The notes: generated by a model from the sequence alone, not told the origin. A stretch of 64,000 bases of DNA from Chryseobacterium sp. Tr-659 (GCF_011752975.1 NZ_VWWP01000015.1:1-64000), one strand, 5' to 3'; numbered from the stretch's first letter, positions 18,401 to 26,399 are shown. Numbers and translations are program-made.

Positions 18401-18770
18401 CAGGAGAATAAATCCTGTCGATTCCATAAGACATCAGATCTTTGATCTCTTCCGGCAGAATAACACCGCCGCCGCCGCCAAAAATTTTGATCTGCGGGGA
18501 ATTTTTCTCTCTCAACAGGTCATAGATATATTTGAAATATTCATTGTGACCACCCTGATATGAAGTTAATGCAATAGCATTGGCATCTTCCTGGATTGCT
18601 GTATTTACAACTTCCTCTGCCGATTTATCGTGTCCTAAATGGATCACTTCGCATCCCGTTCCCTGGATAACACGACGCATAATATTAATCGCAGCATCAT
18701 GGCCGTCAAACAAAGAGGCCGCAGTTACGATTCTTACCTTATTGGTTGGAGTATATTTTTGGGTTTCCAT
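15423..18770 (-). CDS. icmF: Fused isobutyryl-CoA mutase IcmF (B12-binding, MeaB-like GTPase and mutase domains)
   Basis: 1115 residues, matching the single-chain IcmF architecture. Residues about 12-140 form the cobalamin-binding domain with D22-G-H24-D (axial-base His) and a GGGG segment at 98-102. Residues about 195-420 are a G3E GTPase chaperone with P-loop GTGGAGKS at 203-210 and NKSD base-recognition motif. From about 540 the (beta/alpha)8 mutase barrel follows (IPKIALPKYNDWG, RTGEDPTRMFAGEG). It interconverts isobutyryl-CoA and n-butyryl-CoA, or related acyl-CoAs such as isovaleryl/pivalyl, using adenosylcobalamin; the GTPase part loads and repairs the cofactor. It could be mislabelled methylmalonyl-CoA mutase, but the domain order marks IcmF. 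Monocistronic. Confidence 0.93.
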   Translation of the reverse strand: METQKYTPTNKVRIVTAASLFDGHDAAINIMRRVIQGTGCEVIHLGHDKSAEEVVNTAIQEDANAIALTSYQGGHNEYFKYIYDLLREKNSPQIKIFGGGGGVILPEEIKDLMSYGIDRIYSPDDGRELGLQGMIDDLVHRSDFATGKDVTAKDLDHISFENPSSIAQIISAVENFSDEKPELVKAIDEKSKDMNIPIIGITGTGGAGKSSLTDELVRRFLRSNTDKKIAIISIDPSKKKTGGALLGDRIRMNAINDPRVYMRSMATRENNVSVSPFIHSALNVLKLAHPDVIILETSGIGQSGSEVSDFADVSMYVMTPEYGASTQLEKIDMLDYADLVALNKSDKRGALDALQAVRKQFQRNHLLWESPLEDMPVYATKASQFNDHGTTELYNRLVSKVNDKFADLRLNTFVEQEITDEVTIIPPKRVRYLSEIVENNKHYDAAVEKQAELARTLYHIEGVKNIISNEALDAEYQKAEKELQQENIDFLKTWDDTKKAFHAEFYSYFVRGKEIKVETSTESLSHLRIPKIALPKYNDWGDLIKWKSQENLPGSFPYTAGIYPFKRTGEDPTRMFAGEGGPERTNRRFHYVSAEMPAKRLSTAFDSVTLYGQDPALPPDIYGKIGNAGVSIATLDDAKKLYSGFDLVNALTSVSMTINGPAPMLLAFFMNAAIDQNVEKYIKENGLEAKVEAKLKEKFDDKGLERPKYNGELPPSNNGLGLQLLGLTGDEVIPADVYAEIKAKTIATVRGTVQADILKEDQAQNTCIFSTEFALRLMGDVQEYFIREKVRNFYSVSISGYHIAEAGANPVSQLAFTLANGFTYVEYYLSRGMDINDFAPNLSFFFSNGIDPEYSVIGRVARRIWAKAMKLKYGADERSQMLKYHIQTSGRSLHAQEIDFNDIRTTLQALYAIYDNCNSLHTNAYDEAITTPTEQSVRRAMAIQLIINKELGLAKNENPLQGSFIIEELTDLVEEAVYTEFDRITERGGVLGAMETMYQRSKIQEESMHYEWLKHTGEYPIIGVNTFLGKDGSPTVLPGEVIRSTEEEKQAQIESLHNFQKANDHQSEEALRQLQHAAINQQNLFEVMMDAVKYCSLGQITNALFEVGGKYRRNM

Positions 18771-18797
18771 AAAAATTCTAGAAAGTTTCTAAGTTTC

Positions 18798-18805
18798 CAA
18801 ATATA
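18798..18805 (-). promoter_or_regulatory. Bacteroidota -7 box for icmF
   Basis: TATATTTG on the minus strand matches TAnnTTTG, 28 bp before the start codon. Confidence 0.55.
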
Positions 18806-18999
18806 ATAATAAAAAAAGAACCCTGCGTTTGAATTTAAATCATTGTTTATTAGCTGTTTGATGGATGTTATTTAATAAATTCTCCCCTTTTTATGTTCCA
18901 AAATCTGAGAGTTTGAATGTTCGGGACTTTCAGAACCAAAAGGAGTTACGGGATTTTATTTTAAATGGGGAGACGGCCGGATTGTAAAATTAAAATCTC

Positions 19000-19007
19000 T
19001 ACTTTTG
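19000..19007 (+). promoter_or_regulatory. Bacteroidota -7 box for the small membrane protein
   Basis: TACTTTTG matches TAnnTTTG; a TTG lies at 18982-18984, closer than the usual -33 spacing. The ATG is 18 bp downstream. Confidence 0.5.
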
Positions 19008-19025
19008 CAGAATATTTTTAAAGAC

Positions 19026-19358
19026 ATGCAAAAAGCTTTGATGTATTTCGCATTAGGAACAGTAGTAAGCTTCCTTATCAATTATTTCTTTATAAGTTCA
19101 CAGAATATAGGTCTGGATATCTATTATGCCGTTGCTTTCGGTTCTGCATGGGGAATTGCTTATTATCTGGATACCCCTGATTTTACACTTCCTCAGAAAT
19201 TAGGATTATCTTTCGTTGCTATGGGAATTCTGGTTCTGGCAGGAACTTTAATTTTTGAGTTGAAGCTGGCAGTTCCGTCCATTCTTAAATTCTCTACCGT
19301 TTTTGTTGCTTATTATTTAATTGCAAGTTTCAGGGGAAACAAATCCCTGCGTTCTTAA
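19026..19358 (+). CDS. Small integral membrane protein of unknown function
   Basis: 110 residues from the ATG at 19026; an in-frame TTG at 19005 lies inside the promoter box and is rejected. Three to four hydrophobic helices (about residues 5-22, 30-45, 60-80 and 84-100) fill most of the chain, with a short polar tail (RGNKSLRS). No charged catalytic residues stand out and no family was recognised. Its 3' end overlaps the convergent DUF3667 gene by 4 bp. Confidence 0.65.
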   Translation: MQKALMYFALGTVVSFLINYFFISSQNIGLDIYYAVAFGSAWGIAYYLDTPDFTLPQKLGLSFVAMGILVLAGTLIFELKLAVPSILKFSTVFVAYYLIASFRGNKSLRS

Positions 19359-20404
19359 TGAATTAGTATAAAGCTTATATACGATAATATAATCAGGGTG
19401 ACTAGGAGCATAATGATGTTCACTATGAATAATAGACTACTTTTTATGATACTTATTGTCTTTTTGGTTTCATATATTCTATAATGAGCTATAAAAAAAT
19501 AAACAGGCATGCATAGGATTACTGCATATATGAATAAGCTTTCGATGAAATAGAAAGTAGAATCAGGCAGAGAATAATTAGTTAAGTAATTCAGTAATAT
19601 GATAACTATGATACATGTCAACAAAAAAGAGAAATAGTGAAGGGCAAATATACCGTGATCAAAATATAGCCACTTTTTCTTATTATGAAATATCCATAAA
19701 AGAAAAGCAAATACGGGAAGATAAATAAAAAGTGCCTTAGGTATTGTCTTAATAAAAGTCTTTTTATACTTTTCTCCAATTTGTTTTTTAGAATAGCCTT
19801 CATCTCTAAGTGCGAATGCTTTCTTTACGAGAGGATAGTAGAGCTTATTAAGTAACCTTTTGTCTTTAGCAAGAAGAGAATCATACTCTTTCATACTGTT
19901 GGCATTTAAAATAGATTCTTTTTCAGTATTGAATGTATCGTCAATAATTTTTTTTCCGTCTTTGGCTGTTTTTGATTGTAAAGTATCTTTGCTTTTTTGA
20001 TGGATATCTTCTGATTGAAGAAGTAAGATTTCCTTTTTTTGCTCTTGGATTTTTACTTCTGCTTTTACATATATTTTTGGGTCGTCATATGTTGGTAACA
20101 ATCCTGGAAGAAGGAATGTGATGAAGCTGACAAAGATATACAACTTTACGGGAGGCACATATGATTGCCTTTTCCCAACAAGATATTCTTTGGTTAGTTT
20201 TCCGGGATAAAACAATAGGTATTTTATAGTTTTCCAGAAGTAGCTGTCATAATGGGTGAAGTCTTCAATAAAGTGGGTGAAAAGATAATGAAAAGGCTGT
20301 ATTGCCTCAATATTTTCCTGTCCGCAATGAGGACAGAATCTTTCTTCAACCTGGTGCCCACAGTTTTGGCAGGTTTGGTCCTCCCTTATTTTTCCATGAC
20401 TCAT
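19355..20404 (-). CDS. DUF3667 zinc-ribbon membrane protein, paralog A
   Basis: 349 residues. The N-terminus (MSHGKIREDQTCQNCGHQ) holds a zinc ribbon, CxxCG...CPHCGQ, followed by an amphipathic conserved block (HYLFTHFIEDFTHYD, then YPGKLTKEYLVGKRQ). A hydrophobic segment at about 90-105 is followed by a charged, low-conservation linker (110-185), then an LNANSMKEYDSL block and three or four C-terminal membrane helices. DUF3667 proteins are widespread in Bacteroidota and uncharacterised. It is the last of three head-to-tail paralogs on the minus strand. Confidence 0.85.
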   Translation of the reverse strand: MSHGKIREDQTCQNCGHQVEERFCPHCGQENIEAIQPFHYLFTHFIEDFTHYDSYFWKTIKYLLFYPGKLTKEYLVGKRQSYVPPVKLYIFVSFITFLLPGLLPTYDDPKIYVKAEVKIQEQKKEILLLQSEDIHQKSKDTLQSKTAKDGKKIIDDTFNTEKESILNANSMKEYDSLLAKDKRLLNKLYYPLVKKAFALRDEGYSKKQIGEKYKKTFIKTIPKALFIYLPVFAFLLWIFHNKKKWLYFDHGIFALHYFSFLLTCIIVIILLNYLTNYSLPDSTFYFIESLFIYAVILCMPVYFFIAHYRIYETKKTISIIKSSLLFIVNIIMLLVTLIILSYISFILIH

Positions 20405-20425
20405 AAATGCATTTGTATTTTAATG

Positions 20426-20433
20426 CAAATATA
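20426..20433 (-). promoter_or_regulatory. Bacteroidota -7 box for DUF3667 paralog A
   Basis: TATATTTG on the minus strand, 22 bp before the start codon; the leader sequence is closely shared with paralog B. Confidence 0.5.
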
Positions 20434-20629
20434 AGTATTTGGTGAATTTTTTACTTAAAATATAATTGAATTTGATGTTTTTAGTTTTTTATTTTTAAAT
20501 AATTTATTTTTATTGTAAAATATTAATTTTTATTTGTTTTTTTTGATATAAAATTTATTTTAATAAAACAAAAAAGGATAAAAAGGTTTGTGTCTTACTG
20601 TCGATTCAGTATATTAAATTTTAAATGGC

Positions 20630-21709
20630 TTAATGCATCATGATAAAACTAGTGTACATGAGTACAAGCAGCATCAGTACAATACCTATACTGTTGATGA
20701 TAAATAATGTTATTCCTTTAAGGATGCTCATTCTTTTGCTGCTTTCATACACTCTGTGATGGGCTACAAAAAAATAAACAGATGTATAGAGGAATAACGA
20801 AAGGAAGGCAAGGAATGAAATGATATTTAAGATCGTGTAGTCCGGTACATAATCGTCCAGCTTAGTGAAAATAATAAAGATAAGGGTGGATAGGAGTAGG
20901 AAAGAGAAATAATGCAGGGTAAAAATTCCATGATCAAAATACCACCATTTTTTCTTATTATGAAATACCCACAGGAAAAATGAAAAGATAGGAAGATATA
21001 CAAATAATGCCTTAGGAATGCTATGTATAAAGGTTTCCTTATACTTAGCCCATACCTGTTCTTTGGTGTAGCCTTCTTCTCTTAATGAAAATACTTTTTT
21101 GACAAAAGGACGAAGCAGTTGGTAAATTCCACTATTATCCTTAGCTTGTAAAGAGTCATATTGTTTCAGATTGTGTGCATTCAGTATAGAAGAATTTTTT
21201 GTACTGAAGGTTTTATCAATAATATCTTCATTAAGTGTCAAAGTATCCTTTTTCTTTAAACTGTCTGAAACTTTTTTTATATCAGCCTTGGAAAGAAGGC
21301 CTTCTGCTTCAAGACTTTTGAGAACTTCCTGCGAATGCTTTTTTTCTCTTTCAGGTTTTTCAGTCTTTTCTTTTTCTTGTGAAGCTGATTCAGATTCCGG
21401 AAGGAAACTTGGAACAAGGAATGTAATAAAACTTATGAATATATAGAGTTTCACGGGGGCAACAAATAGCTGCCTTTTTCCGGCAAGATATTCTTTGGTT
21501 AGCTTTCCGGGATTAAAAAGAAGGTATTTGATTGTCTTCCAGAACTGACCGTCATAATGAGTGAAATCCTCGATAAAATGAGTAAAGAGATAATGAAAAG
21601 GCTGTCTGGGTTCAATATTTTCCTGTCCGCAATGAGGGCAGAATCTTTCTTCAACCTGATGTCCGCAGTTCAGGCAGGTTTTATCTTCTCTTATTTTTCC
21701 GTGGCTCAT
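20630..21709 (-). CDS. DUF3667 zinc-ribbon membrane protein, paralog B
   Basis: 359 residues. Same plan as its neighbours: zinc ribbon (CLNCGHQ...CPHCGQ) in the first 35 residues, the conserved FIEDFTHYDGQFWKTIKYLL block, one hydrophobic segment, a highly charged Lys/Glu-rich linker at about 115-165, the block SILNAHNLKQYDSL, and C-terminal helices after KKKWWYFDHGIFTLHYFSFLL. It is closest to paralog A, even in the leader. The 225-bp AT-rich spacer to paralog A argues for separate transcription. Confidence 0.85.
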   Translation of the reverse strand: MSHGKIREDKTCLNCGHQVEERFCPHCGQENIEPRQPFHYLFTHFIEDFTHYDGQFWKTIKYLLFNPGKLTKEYLAGKRQLFVAPVKLYIFISFITFLVPSFLPESESASQEKEKTEKPEREKKHSQEVLKSLEAEGLLSKADIKKVSDSLKKKDTLTLNEDIIDKTFSTKNSSILNAHNLKQYDSLQAKDNSGIYQLLRPFVKKVFSLREEGYTKEQVWAKYKETFIHSIPKALFVYLPIFSFFLWVFHNKKKWWYFDHGIFTLHYFSFLLLSTLIFIIFTKLDDYVPDYTILNIISFLAFLSLFLYTSVYFFVAHHRVYESSKRMSILKGITLFIINSIGIVLMLLVLMYTSFIMMH

Positions 21710-21730
21710 AAATGCATTTGTATTCTAATG

Positions 21731-21738
21731 CGAATATA
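21731..21738 (-). promoter_or_regulatory. Probable -7 box for DUF3667 paralog B (one mismatch)
   Basis: TATATTCG on the minus strand sits in the same position, 22 bp upstream, as the perfect boxes of paralogs A and C. Confidence 0.35.
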
Positions 21739-21777
21739 AGTATTTCATGTATTTTTTCCTTATCAATTATTTCTTTA

Positions 21778-22887
21778 TTAGTGAATCATTAGGAAACTTA
21801 CCAGGGCAAGACCGATAACTAAAAACATAAATGCAATAAAATTAATGGTCAGTAAGGTAATACCAATAATAATGCTTACTAATCCATGGGAATGATAAAC
21901 TCGGCGGTGAGCAATAAAGAAATATCCTATGCTGTATATTGATAATGAGATTATTATTAAATATAAGAATATACTAATGAACCCAATGCTTGTAAGCCCC
22001 GCCAGCTTTGTAAGTAGGAATATAAATAAAATAGTCAGTAAGAGGAATGAAAAATAATGCAGTGTAAAAATTCCGTGATCGAAATACCACCATTTTTTCT
22101 TACTGTGGAAAATCCATAAAAAGAATGCAAACAGCGGAAGGTAGATGAAAAGTGCCTTCGGCAAATTATGGAAAGATTTTTCAGTCAAATTTTTAAAGAT
22201 TTCAGCTTTGGTAATACCATTTTCCTTTAATTCGAAGAATTTGTGAGCTAATGGAGTTTGTATAAAATTCAAAACTGATGGGTTTTTAGCCGTTGCAGAG
22301 TCATAGGACTTTCTTGTTCTATATCCACCAAAGTTAATATCTGCATCGATTTTCTTATCCATTTCAAAGGTTTCTTGGAGATCGTTTATTTTAGCAGAAT
22401 CAGATAATAATGTATTAAGCTTTTTAATCGCTGCGGAATCTTCCTTACTGTGATTTTTTTCCGCTTTTATACTGTCGAGTATTTTTTGCGTCTCTGCAAC
22501 TTTTATTTTGTCTAAAAAACTTTTTGTATTGTGATTTCCTGCATCTTTCTTATCTGAAAAATTAATATTGATCATCGGGAAAAGTGCAAACATGAAAAAA
22601 GTAATGAAACTGACAAAAATATAGAGTTTTACGGGAGGAACGAATTGCTGTCTCTTACCTTCCAGATAGGTGTTTGTAAGTTTTCCAGGTTTAAAAATCA
22701 GATTTTTCAATGTTCCCCAAAACTGCCCGTCATAGTGAGTGAAATCTTCAACAAAGTGGGTGAAAAGAAAATAGAATGGCTGGCGCCTTTCAATATTTTC
22801 CTGTCCGCAGTGGGCGCAGAATCTTTCTTCAACCTGATGTCCGCAGTTTAGACAGGTTTTATTTTCTCTTATTTTTCCGTGGCTCAT
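21778..22887 (-). CDS. DUF3667 zinc-ribbon membrane protein, paralog C
   Basis: 369 residues from the ATG at 22887, chosen because all three paralogs begin MSHGKIRE; a GTG at 22908 lies in the promoter. The zinc ribbon reads CLNCGHQ...CAHCGQ. The linker (about 120-205) is longest here and rich in Lys, Asp and Ser, with a NINFSDKKDAG start. C-terminal helices follow KKKWWYFDHGIFTLHYFSFLL. It is the most divergent and most upstream of the three. Confidence 0.85.
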   Translation of the reverse strand: MSHGKIRENKTCLNCGHQVEERFCAHCGQENIERRQPFYFLFTHFVEDFTHYDGQFWGTLKNLIFKPGKLTNTYLEGKRQQFVPPVKLYIFVSFITFFMFALFPMININFSDKKDAGNHNTKSFLDKIKVAETQKILDSIKAEKNHSKEDSAAIKKLNTLLSDSAKINDLQETFEMDKKIDADINFGGYRTRKSYDSATAKNPSVLNFIQTPLAHKFFELKENGITKAEIFKNLTEKSFHNLPKALFIYLPLFAFFLWIFHSKKKWWYFDHGIFTLHYFSFLLLTILFIFLLTKLAGLTSIGFISIFLYLIIISLSIYSIGYFFIAHRRVYHSHGLVSIIIGITLLTINFIAFMFLVIGLALVSFLMIH

Positions 22888-22907
22888 GATTATGGATATG
22901 TTGGCCA

Positions 22908-22915
22908 CAAATATA
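22908..22915 (-). promoter_or_regulatory. Bacteroidota -7 box for DUF3667 paralog C
   Basis: TATATTTG on the minus strand, 21 bp before the start codon. Confidence 0.5.
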
Positions 22916-23058
22916 ATTATTCCGAAACAAAATAATAATATCCATAAGTTTTTAGGGAAATCTTTAAAGTAAAATTAATAAAGAAAGAGTTGAGGGACCA
23001 AACTCTTACTTTATCATCTATGTTTTTAGAATCTTTTAAGCGGTTTTTTCATCGCAGC

Positions 23059-23098
23059 AACATTTTACAAGATTTATGCCAAAAGCATAAATAATGTT
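23059..23098. other. Nested dyad in the divergent region upstream of rplM
   Basis: TTTATGC and GCATAAA form a 7-bp stem around CAAAA, flanked by AACATT and AATGTT as an outer pair. Both neighbouring genes are transcribed away from it, so it is not a terminator for either; it could be an operator or an RNA fold in a longer transcript. Confidence 0.35.
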
Positions 23099-23156
23099 AA
23101 AATCTATTGATACTGGGGAAGATAGCCTATTTAATATAGATTAAATAAAATATGTT

Positions 23157-23186
23157 TTTGGGTTACAAAAATAATTTGTACCTTTG
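23157..23186 (+). promoter_or_regulatory. Complete Bacteroidota promoter for rplM-rpsI
   Basis: TTTG at 23157-23160, an 18-bp spacer, and TACCTTTG at 23179-23186 give the textbook TTTG-N18-TAnnTTTG arrangement, 46 bp before the GTG start of rplM. It is the clearest promoter in the window. Confidence 0.8.
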
Positions 23187-23232
23187 CACACCCTTTTAGG
23201 GGTAAATTATGTTTAATCTTTAACTAAAACGT

Positions 23233-23688
23233 GTGAATACATTAAGTTACAAAACTGTTTCAGCGAACAAAGCTACTGCTAATAAAGAATGGGTTGTGGT
23301 AGACGCTGAAGGACAGCCGTTAGGAAGACTAGCTTCTACGGTTGCAAAGATTTTGAGAGGTAAGCACAAAACGAACTTTACACCTCACGTAGATTGTGGT
23401 GATAACGTAATCGTTTTGAATGCTGGGAAAATTACACTTTCCGGAAACAAGTGGGCTGATAAGACTTACATCTGGCATACAGGATATCCTGGAGGACAGA
23501 AGTCTATGACTGCGGCTGAACTTCAAAAGAAAGATTCTTTAAAGGTATTAGAGAAGTCTGTAAAAGGTATGTTACCTAAAAACAGACTAGGTGCTGCTAT
23601 CCTTAAGAACCTTTACTTATATGAAGGAACTGAGCACAAACATGAAGCTCAACAGCCTAAAACAATTAATGTTAACGAATTTAAATAA
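23233..23688 (+). CDS. rplM: 50S ribosomal protein L13
   Basis: 151 residues, starting at a GTG (MNTLSYKTVSANK). The core motifs of L13 are visible: WVVVDAEGQPLGRLAS near 20-35, ILRGKHKTNFTPH, and the MLPKNRLG segment near 115. It binds 23S rRNA early in large-subunit assembly. It is followed 6 bp later by rpsI, the universal rplM-rpsI pair. Confidence 0.98.
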   Translation: MNTLSYKTVSANKATANKEWVVVDAEGQPLGRLASTVAKILRGKHKTNFTPHVDCGDNVIVLNAGKITLSGNKWADKTYIWHTGYPGGQKSMTAAELQKKDSLKVLEKSVKGMLPKNRLGAAILKNLYLYEGTEHKHEAQQPKTINVNEFK

Positions 23689-23694
23689 TTAATT

Positions 23695-24081
23695 ATGTCT
23701 ATAGTTCACAAAATCGGAAGAAGAAAAACTTCTGTAGCAAGAGTTTATGTAAGACCAGGTTCTGGAAACATTACAGTAAACGGTAAAGATGCTAAAGAAT
23801 ATTTCTCTACAGACGTGATGGTTTACAAATTAAACCAACCGTTCATCCTTTCTGAGACTGTTGGTCAGTATGACGTTACCGTAAACGTATTCGGTGGTGG
23901 AAATACAGGTCAGGCAGAAGCTATCAGATTAGGTATTTCAAGAGCTTTATGCGAGATCAACGCTGAGTTCAGATTAGCATTGAAGCCTGCTGGTTTACTT
24001 ACAAGAGACGCAAGAATGGTGGAAAGAAAGAAGCCAGGTCAGAAAAAAGCAAGAAAGAGATTCCAATTCTCAAAACGTTAA
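23695..24081 (+). CDS. rpsI: 30S ribosomal protein S9
   Basis: 128 residues. Family motifs include GRRKTSVARVYVRPGSG near the start, GGGNTGQAEAIRLGI, and the conserved basic C-terminal tail ending KKARKRFQFSKR, which reaches the P-site tRNA. The ATG lies 6 bp after rplM in the same transcript. Confidence 0.98.
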   Translation: MSIVHKIGRRKTSVARVYVRPGSGNITVNGKDAKEYFSTDVMVYKLNQPFILSETVGQYDVTVNVFGGGNTGQAEAIRLGISRALCEINAEFRLALKPAGLLTRDARMVERKKPGQKKARKRFQFSKR

Positions 24082-24288
24082 GATTTCTCGTTGGCGAATG
24101 GCTTATGGCTATTGGCTGCAGAAATGTACTACATTTTATTTAAACTTAATCTCGGCGAAAAGCCTATTGCCAAAAGCAAAAAGCAACCCGCCAATTGCCC
24201 GTTACGTTTAGCATCCAAACGCTTCTCCCATCTAAAGAAGTTGTTGATTGTTTAAAAGACGGAAAGTAAACTAACAAAAACAGAAAAC
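24082..24288 (+). other. rpsI-rpsB spacer with imperfect GGCTATTGG-type dyad
   Basis: 207 bp. A GGC-rich block (TGGCTTATGGCTATTGGC near 24097-24118) faces a complementary-like block (AGCCTATTGCCAAAAGC near 24160-24178), giving an imperfect fold, followed by an AT-rich leader to the rpsB start. It may be a degenerate intergenic repeat or a leader structure controlling rpsB. Confidence 0.4.
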
Positions 24289-25050
24289 ATGGCAAAAGCA
24301 AATGTAAAAGACCTTTTAGAGGCTGGCGTACACTTCGGTCACATGACTAGAAAGTGGAACCCAAATATGGCTCCATACATTTTTATGGAGAAAAACGGTA
24401 TTCACATTGTAGACTTACATAAAACAGCAGTTAAATTAGATGAAGCTTGTAATGCTTTAGAAAAATTAACTTCTGCAGGTAAAAAAGTTCTTTTCGTAGC
24501 TACTAAAAAGCAAGCGAAAGAAGTGGTTGCAAAACACGCTGCTGAACTTAATATGCCTTATATTACAGAAAGATGGCCAGGTGGTATGTTAACGAACTTC
24601 GTTACTATCAGAAAGGCGGTAAAGAAGATGAACTCTATCGACAAAATGAAAAAAGACGGTACGTTCGAAACTTTATCTAAAAAAGAAAGATTACAAGTTG
24701 ACAGACAAAGAGCTAACCTAGAAAAGAACTTAGGTTCTATCGCTGACATGGTGAGACTTCCATCTGCTGTATTTGTAGTTGATATCTTAAGAGAACACAT
24801 CGCGGTAACTGAAGCTAAGAAACTTGGTATTCCAGTTTTCGGTATCGTTGATACAAACTCTGACCCTAGAAAAGTTGACTTCGTTATCCCAGGAAACGAT
24901 GATGCTTCTAAGTCTATTGATATGATCCTTAGCGTAGTTTCTGAATCTATCAAAGAAGGTCAGTCTCAAAGAAAAGCTGATAAAGAAAAATCTAAAGAAG
25001 AAGGAGAAAAAGTGTCTGCTGATACAGATGCTGATTTCGATGCAGAATAA
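24289..25050 (+). CDS. rpsB: 30S ribosomal protein S2
   Basis: 253 residues. Motifs: LLEAGVHFGHMTRKWNPNM at the N-terminus, ERWPGGMLTNF near 100, and VDTNSDPRKVDFVIPGNDD near 190, with an acidic tail (DTDADFDAE). S2 joins the 30S subunit late and bridges to S1. In most bacteria tsf follows directly; here a terminator follows and tsf lies 17 kb away on the other strand. Confidence 0.98.
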   Translation: MAKANVKDLLEAGVHFGHMTRKWNPNMAPYIFMEKNGIHIVDLHKTAVKLDEACNALEKLTSAGKKVLFVATKKQAKEVVAKHAAELNMPYITERWPGGMLTNFVTIRKAVKKMNSIDKMKKDGTFETLSKKERLQVDRQRANLEKNLGSIADMVRLPSAVFVVDILREHIAVTEAKKLGIPVFGIVDTNSDPRKVDFVIPGNDDASKSIDMILSVVSESIKEGQSQRKADKEKSKEEGEKVSADTDADFDAE

Positions 25051-25073
25051 TTAAAGATTTTCTTTAATATAGG

Positions 25074-25105
25074 AAAAACGCTGGATTTAGGTCCAGCGTT
25101 TTTTT
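25074..25105 (+). terminator. Rho-independent terminator after rpsB
   Basis: AAAAACGCTGGA and its complement enclose a 6-nt loop and run into a T-tract (GCGTTTTTTT), 24 bp past the rpsB stop. Confidence 0.88.
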
Positions 25106-25262
25106 GTTTAATACTTATTATTATTTCTTTGGGCCAATAACCACTGATGGAATAGTGGGATCTTCAGGTGTTAAGACTTCTCCCACTTTGCATACATTAT
25201 TTGTCTTTATTTATAAGGTTTGGTAATAATTAAAAAAAACTGCAAAATTCTGCAGTCTTATT

Positions 25263-25700
25263 TTAGTTGGAAAGTGTTATAGAATATGAACTTGTTATAA
25301 ACTTGGTAGATTGGTAAACCGTATTACAAACATTTCCGGACAATCTGTAGTTTTGATTTTTAGTGACCATAGTATATCCTGTCTTACCGGCACCAATAGG
25401 AATTTTCTTTAAAAAATTATTTCCACTCACTGTAAGTACCATATTGCAGGAAGATCTGTTTTCCACAGAAATAGAAGTTCTGGGATTCGAAGGATCACTG
25501 CTATTAAGGAGATCGGTAAGAACTTCAGCGGTTTCCGGTTTATAGGTTTTAATCAATTCATTATACTCCCTCTCTGTATTTGCTCTATTGACAGGATTGC
25601 CAGCAGGGTAAGGATTTCTTCTCACGGGATAGTTTCCATAATTGACATTACAGCTGGTAAGAATTAATGAAATTCCTGTAAAAACTAATAGCTTTTTCAT
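25263..25700 (-). CDS. Lipoprotein of the CN-GEN secreted family, most divergent member
   Basis: 145 residues from the ATG at 25700; the longer frame overlaps the preceding gene and lacks a signal. The N-terminus is a lipoprotein signal (ILTSC, Cys at about 17). The C-terminal domain (about 75-145) shares the pattern NRSSCNMVLTVSGNNF ... VCNTVYQSTK with three other proteins in the window, but the central VPAxGEN motif has drifted (PIGAGKTGY). Function unknown. It starts 7 bp after the stop of the 25708 gene and is the last gene of a trmB-led operon. Confidence 0.75.
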   Translation of the reverse strand: MKKLLVFTGISLILTSCNVNYGNYPVRRNPYPAGNPVNRANTEREYNELIKTYKPETAEVLTDLLNSSDPSNPRTSISVENRSSCNMVLTVSGNNFLKKIPIGAGKTGYTMVTKNQNYRLSGNVCNTVYQSTKFITSSYSITLSN

Positions 25701-25707
25701 ACCTGTT

Positions 25708-26385
25708 TTATTTTTTTGACTGTCTTTCCTTAGAAATACCTTCCTGAGCAAGTGCCGGACCAGTATTAGAAAGCCCCGCATTATCAATTGCTACAAATAT
25801 ATTTTTTTTAATATCCTTCCGGGAAGAGTATTTCAAATCGCAGATATTACTGTTCAGAAGATATGATCCCTTATTAATGGTAATAAAGTTCTCTCCATGA
25901 GCTGGAACTGCAAGATTATAATAGTCTTTTCCTTCTATTCGCAGTACAATATTGCAATCCGAATTATTTTTGAACAAAAGGATAGCCTCCTTGCGTGTGA
26001 TGTCCTCGTTGAACATTGCATTCAGAAGCTTTACTGTTTTTTCCTTATGTTCGGAAGATGTTTCAGCAATAAGTTTTTTAAACTCTTCTGCATCATTCGA
26101 GTTAGGATTTCTCATAATATTTTTCGGAATATCAGAGATTACAGGCCTTACTTCCATAGGTCTGGCTGTTTGGGCTCCTTTCGTCCATGCTGCATTTTTT
26201 AAAGCAATAAGCTTTGGCTTTAATACACTTTTTTTAGGATCGTCAGGATGTGTGTTTTTCAGATATTCTTCAATTTCTTTGATATTTGTGCTTTTTAAGA
26301 TGTCTTTACTGCCTTTTTGAGCATACGTAAAGCCTGGAATTAGAAATGTGAAGAATACAATCGTTAAAAAATTTTTTTTCATCAA
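25708..26385 (-). CDS. Secreted protein of the CN-GEN family
   Basis: 225 residues with a signal peptide (ending FTYA-Q). An N-terminal helical block contains SKDILKSTNIKEIEEYLK and HPDDPKKSVLKPKL; the C-terminal domain (about 140-215) has NSDCNIVLRIEGKDYYNLAVPAHGENF and an ICDLKYSS motif, with two conserved Cys that could form a disulfide. The same arrangement occurs in the gene at 27173. No known activity. It lies 14 bp after trmB and is co-transcribed with it. Confidence 0.8.
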   Translation of the reverse strand: MMKKNFLTIVFFTFLIPGFTYAQKGSKDILKSTNIKEIEEYLKNTHPDDPKKSVLKPKLIALKNAAWTKGAQTARPMEVRPVISDIPKNIMRNPNSNDAEEFKKLIAETSSEHKEKTVKLLNAMFNEDITRKEAILLFKNNSDCNIVLRIEGKDYYNLAVPAHGENFITINKGSYLLNSNICDLKYSSRKDIKKNIFVAIDNAGLSNTGPALAQEGISKERQSKK

Positions 26386-26399
26386 TGTTGTTTATTTCA

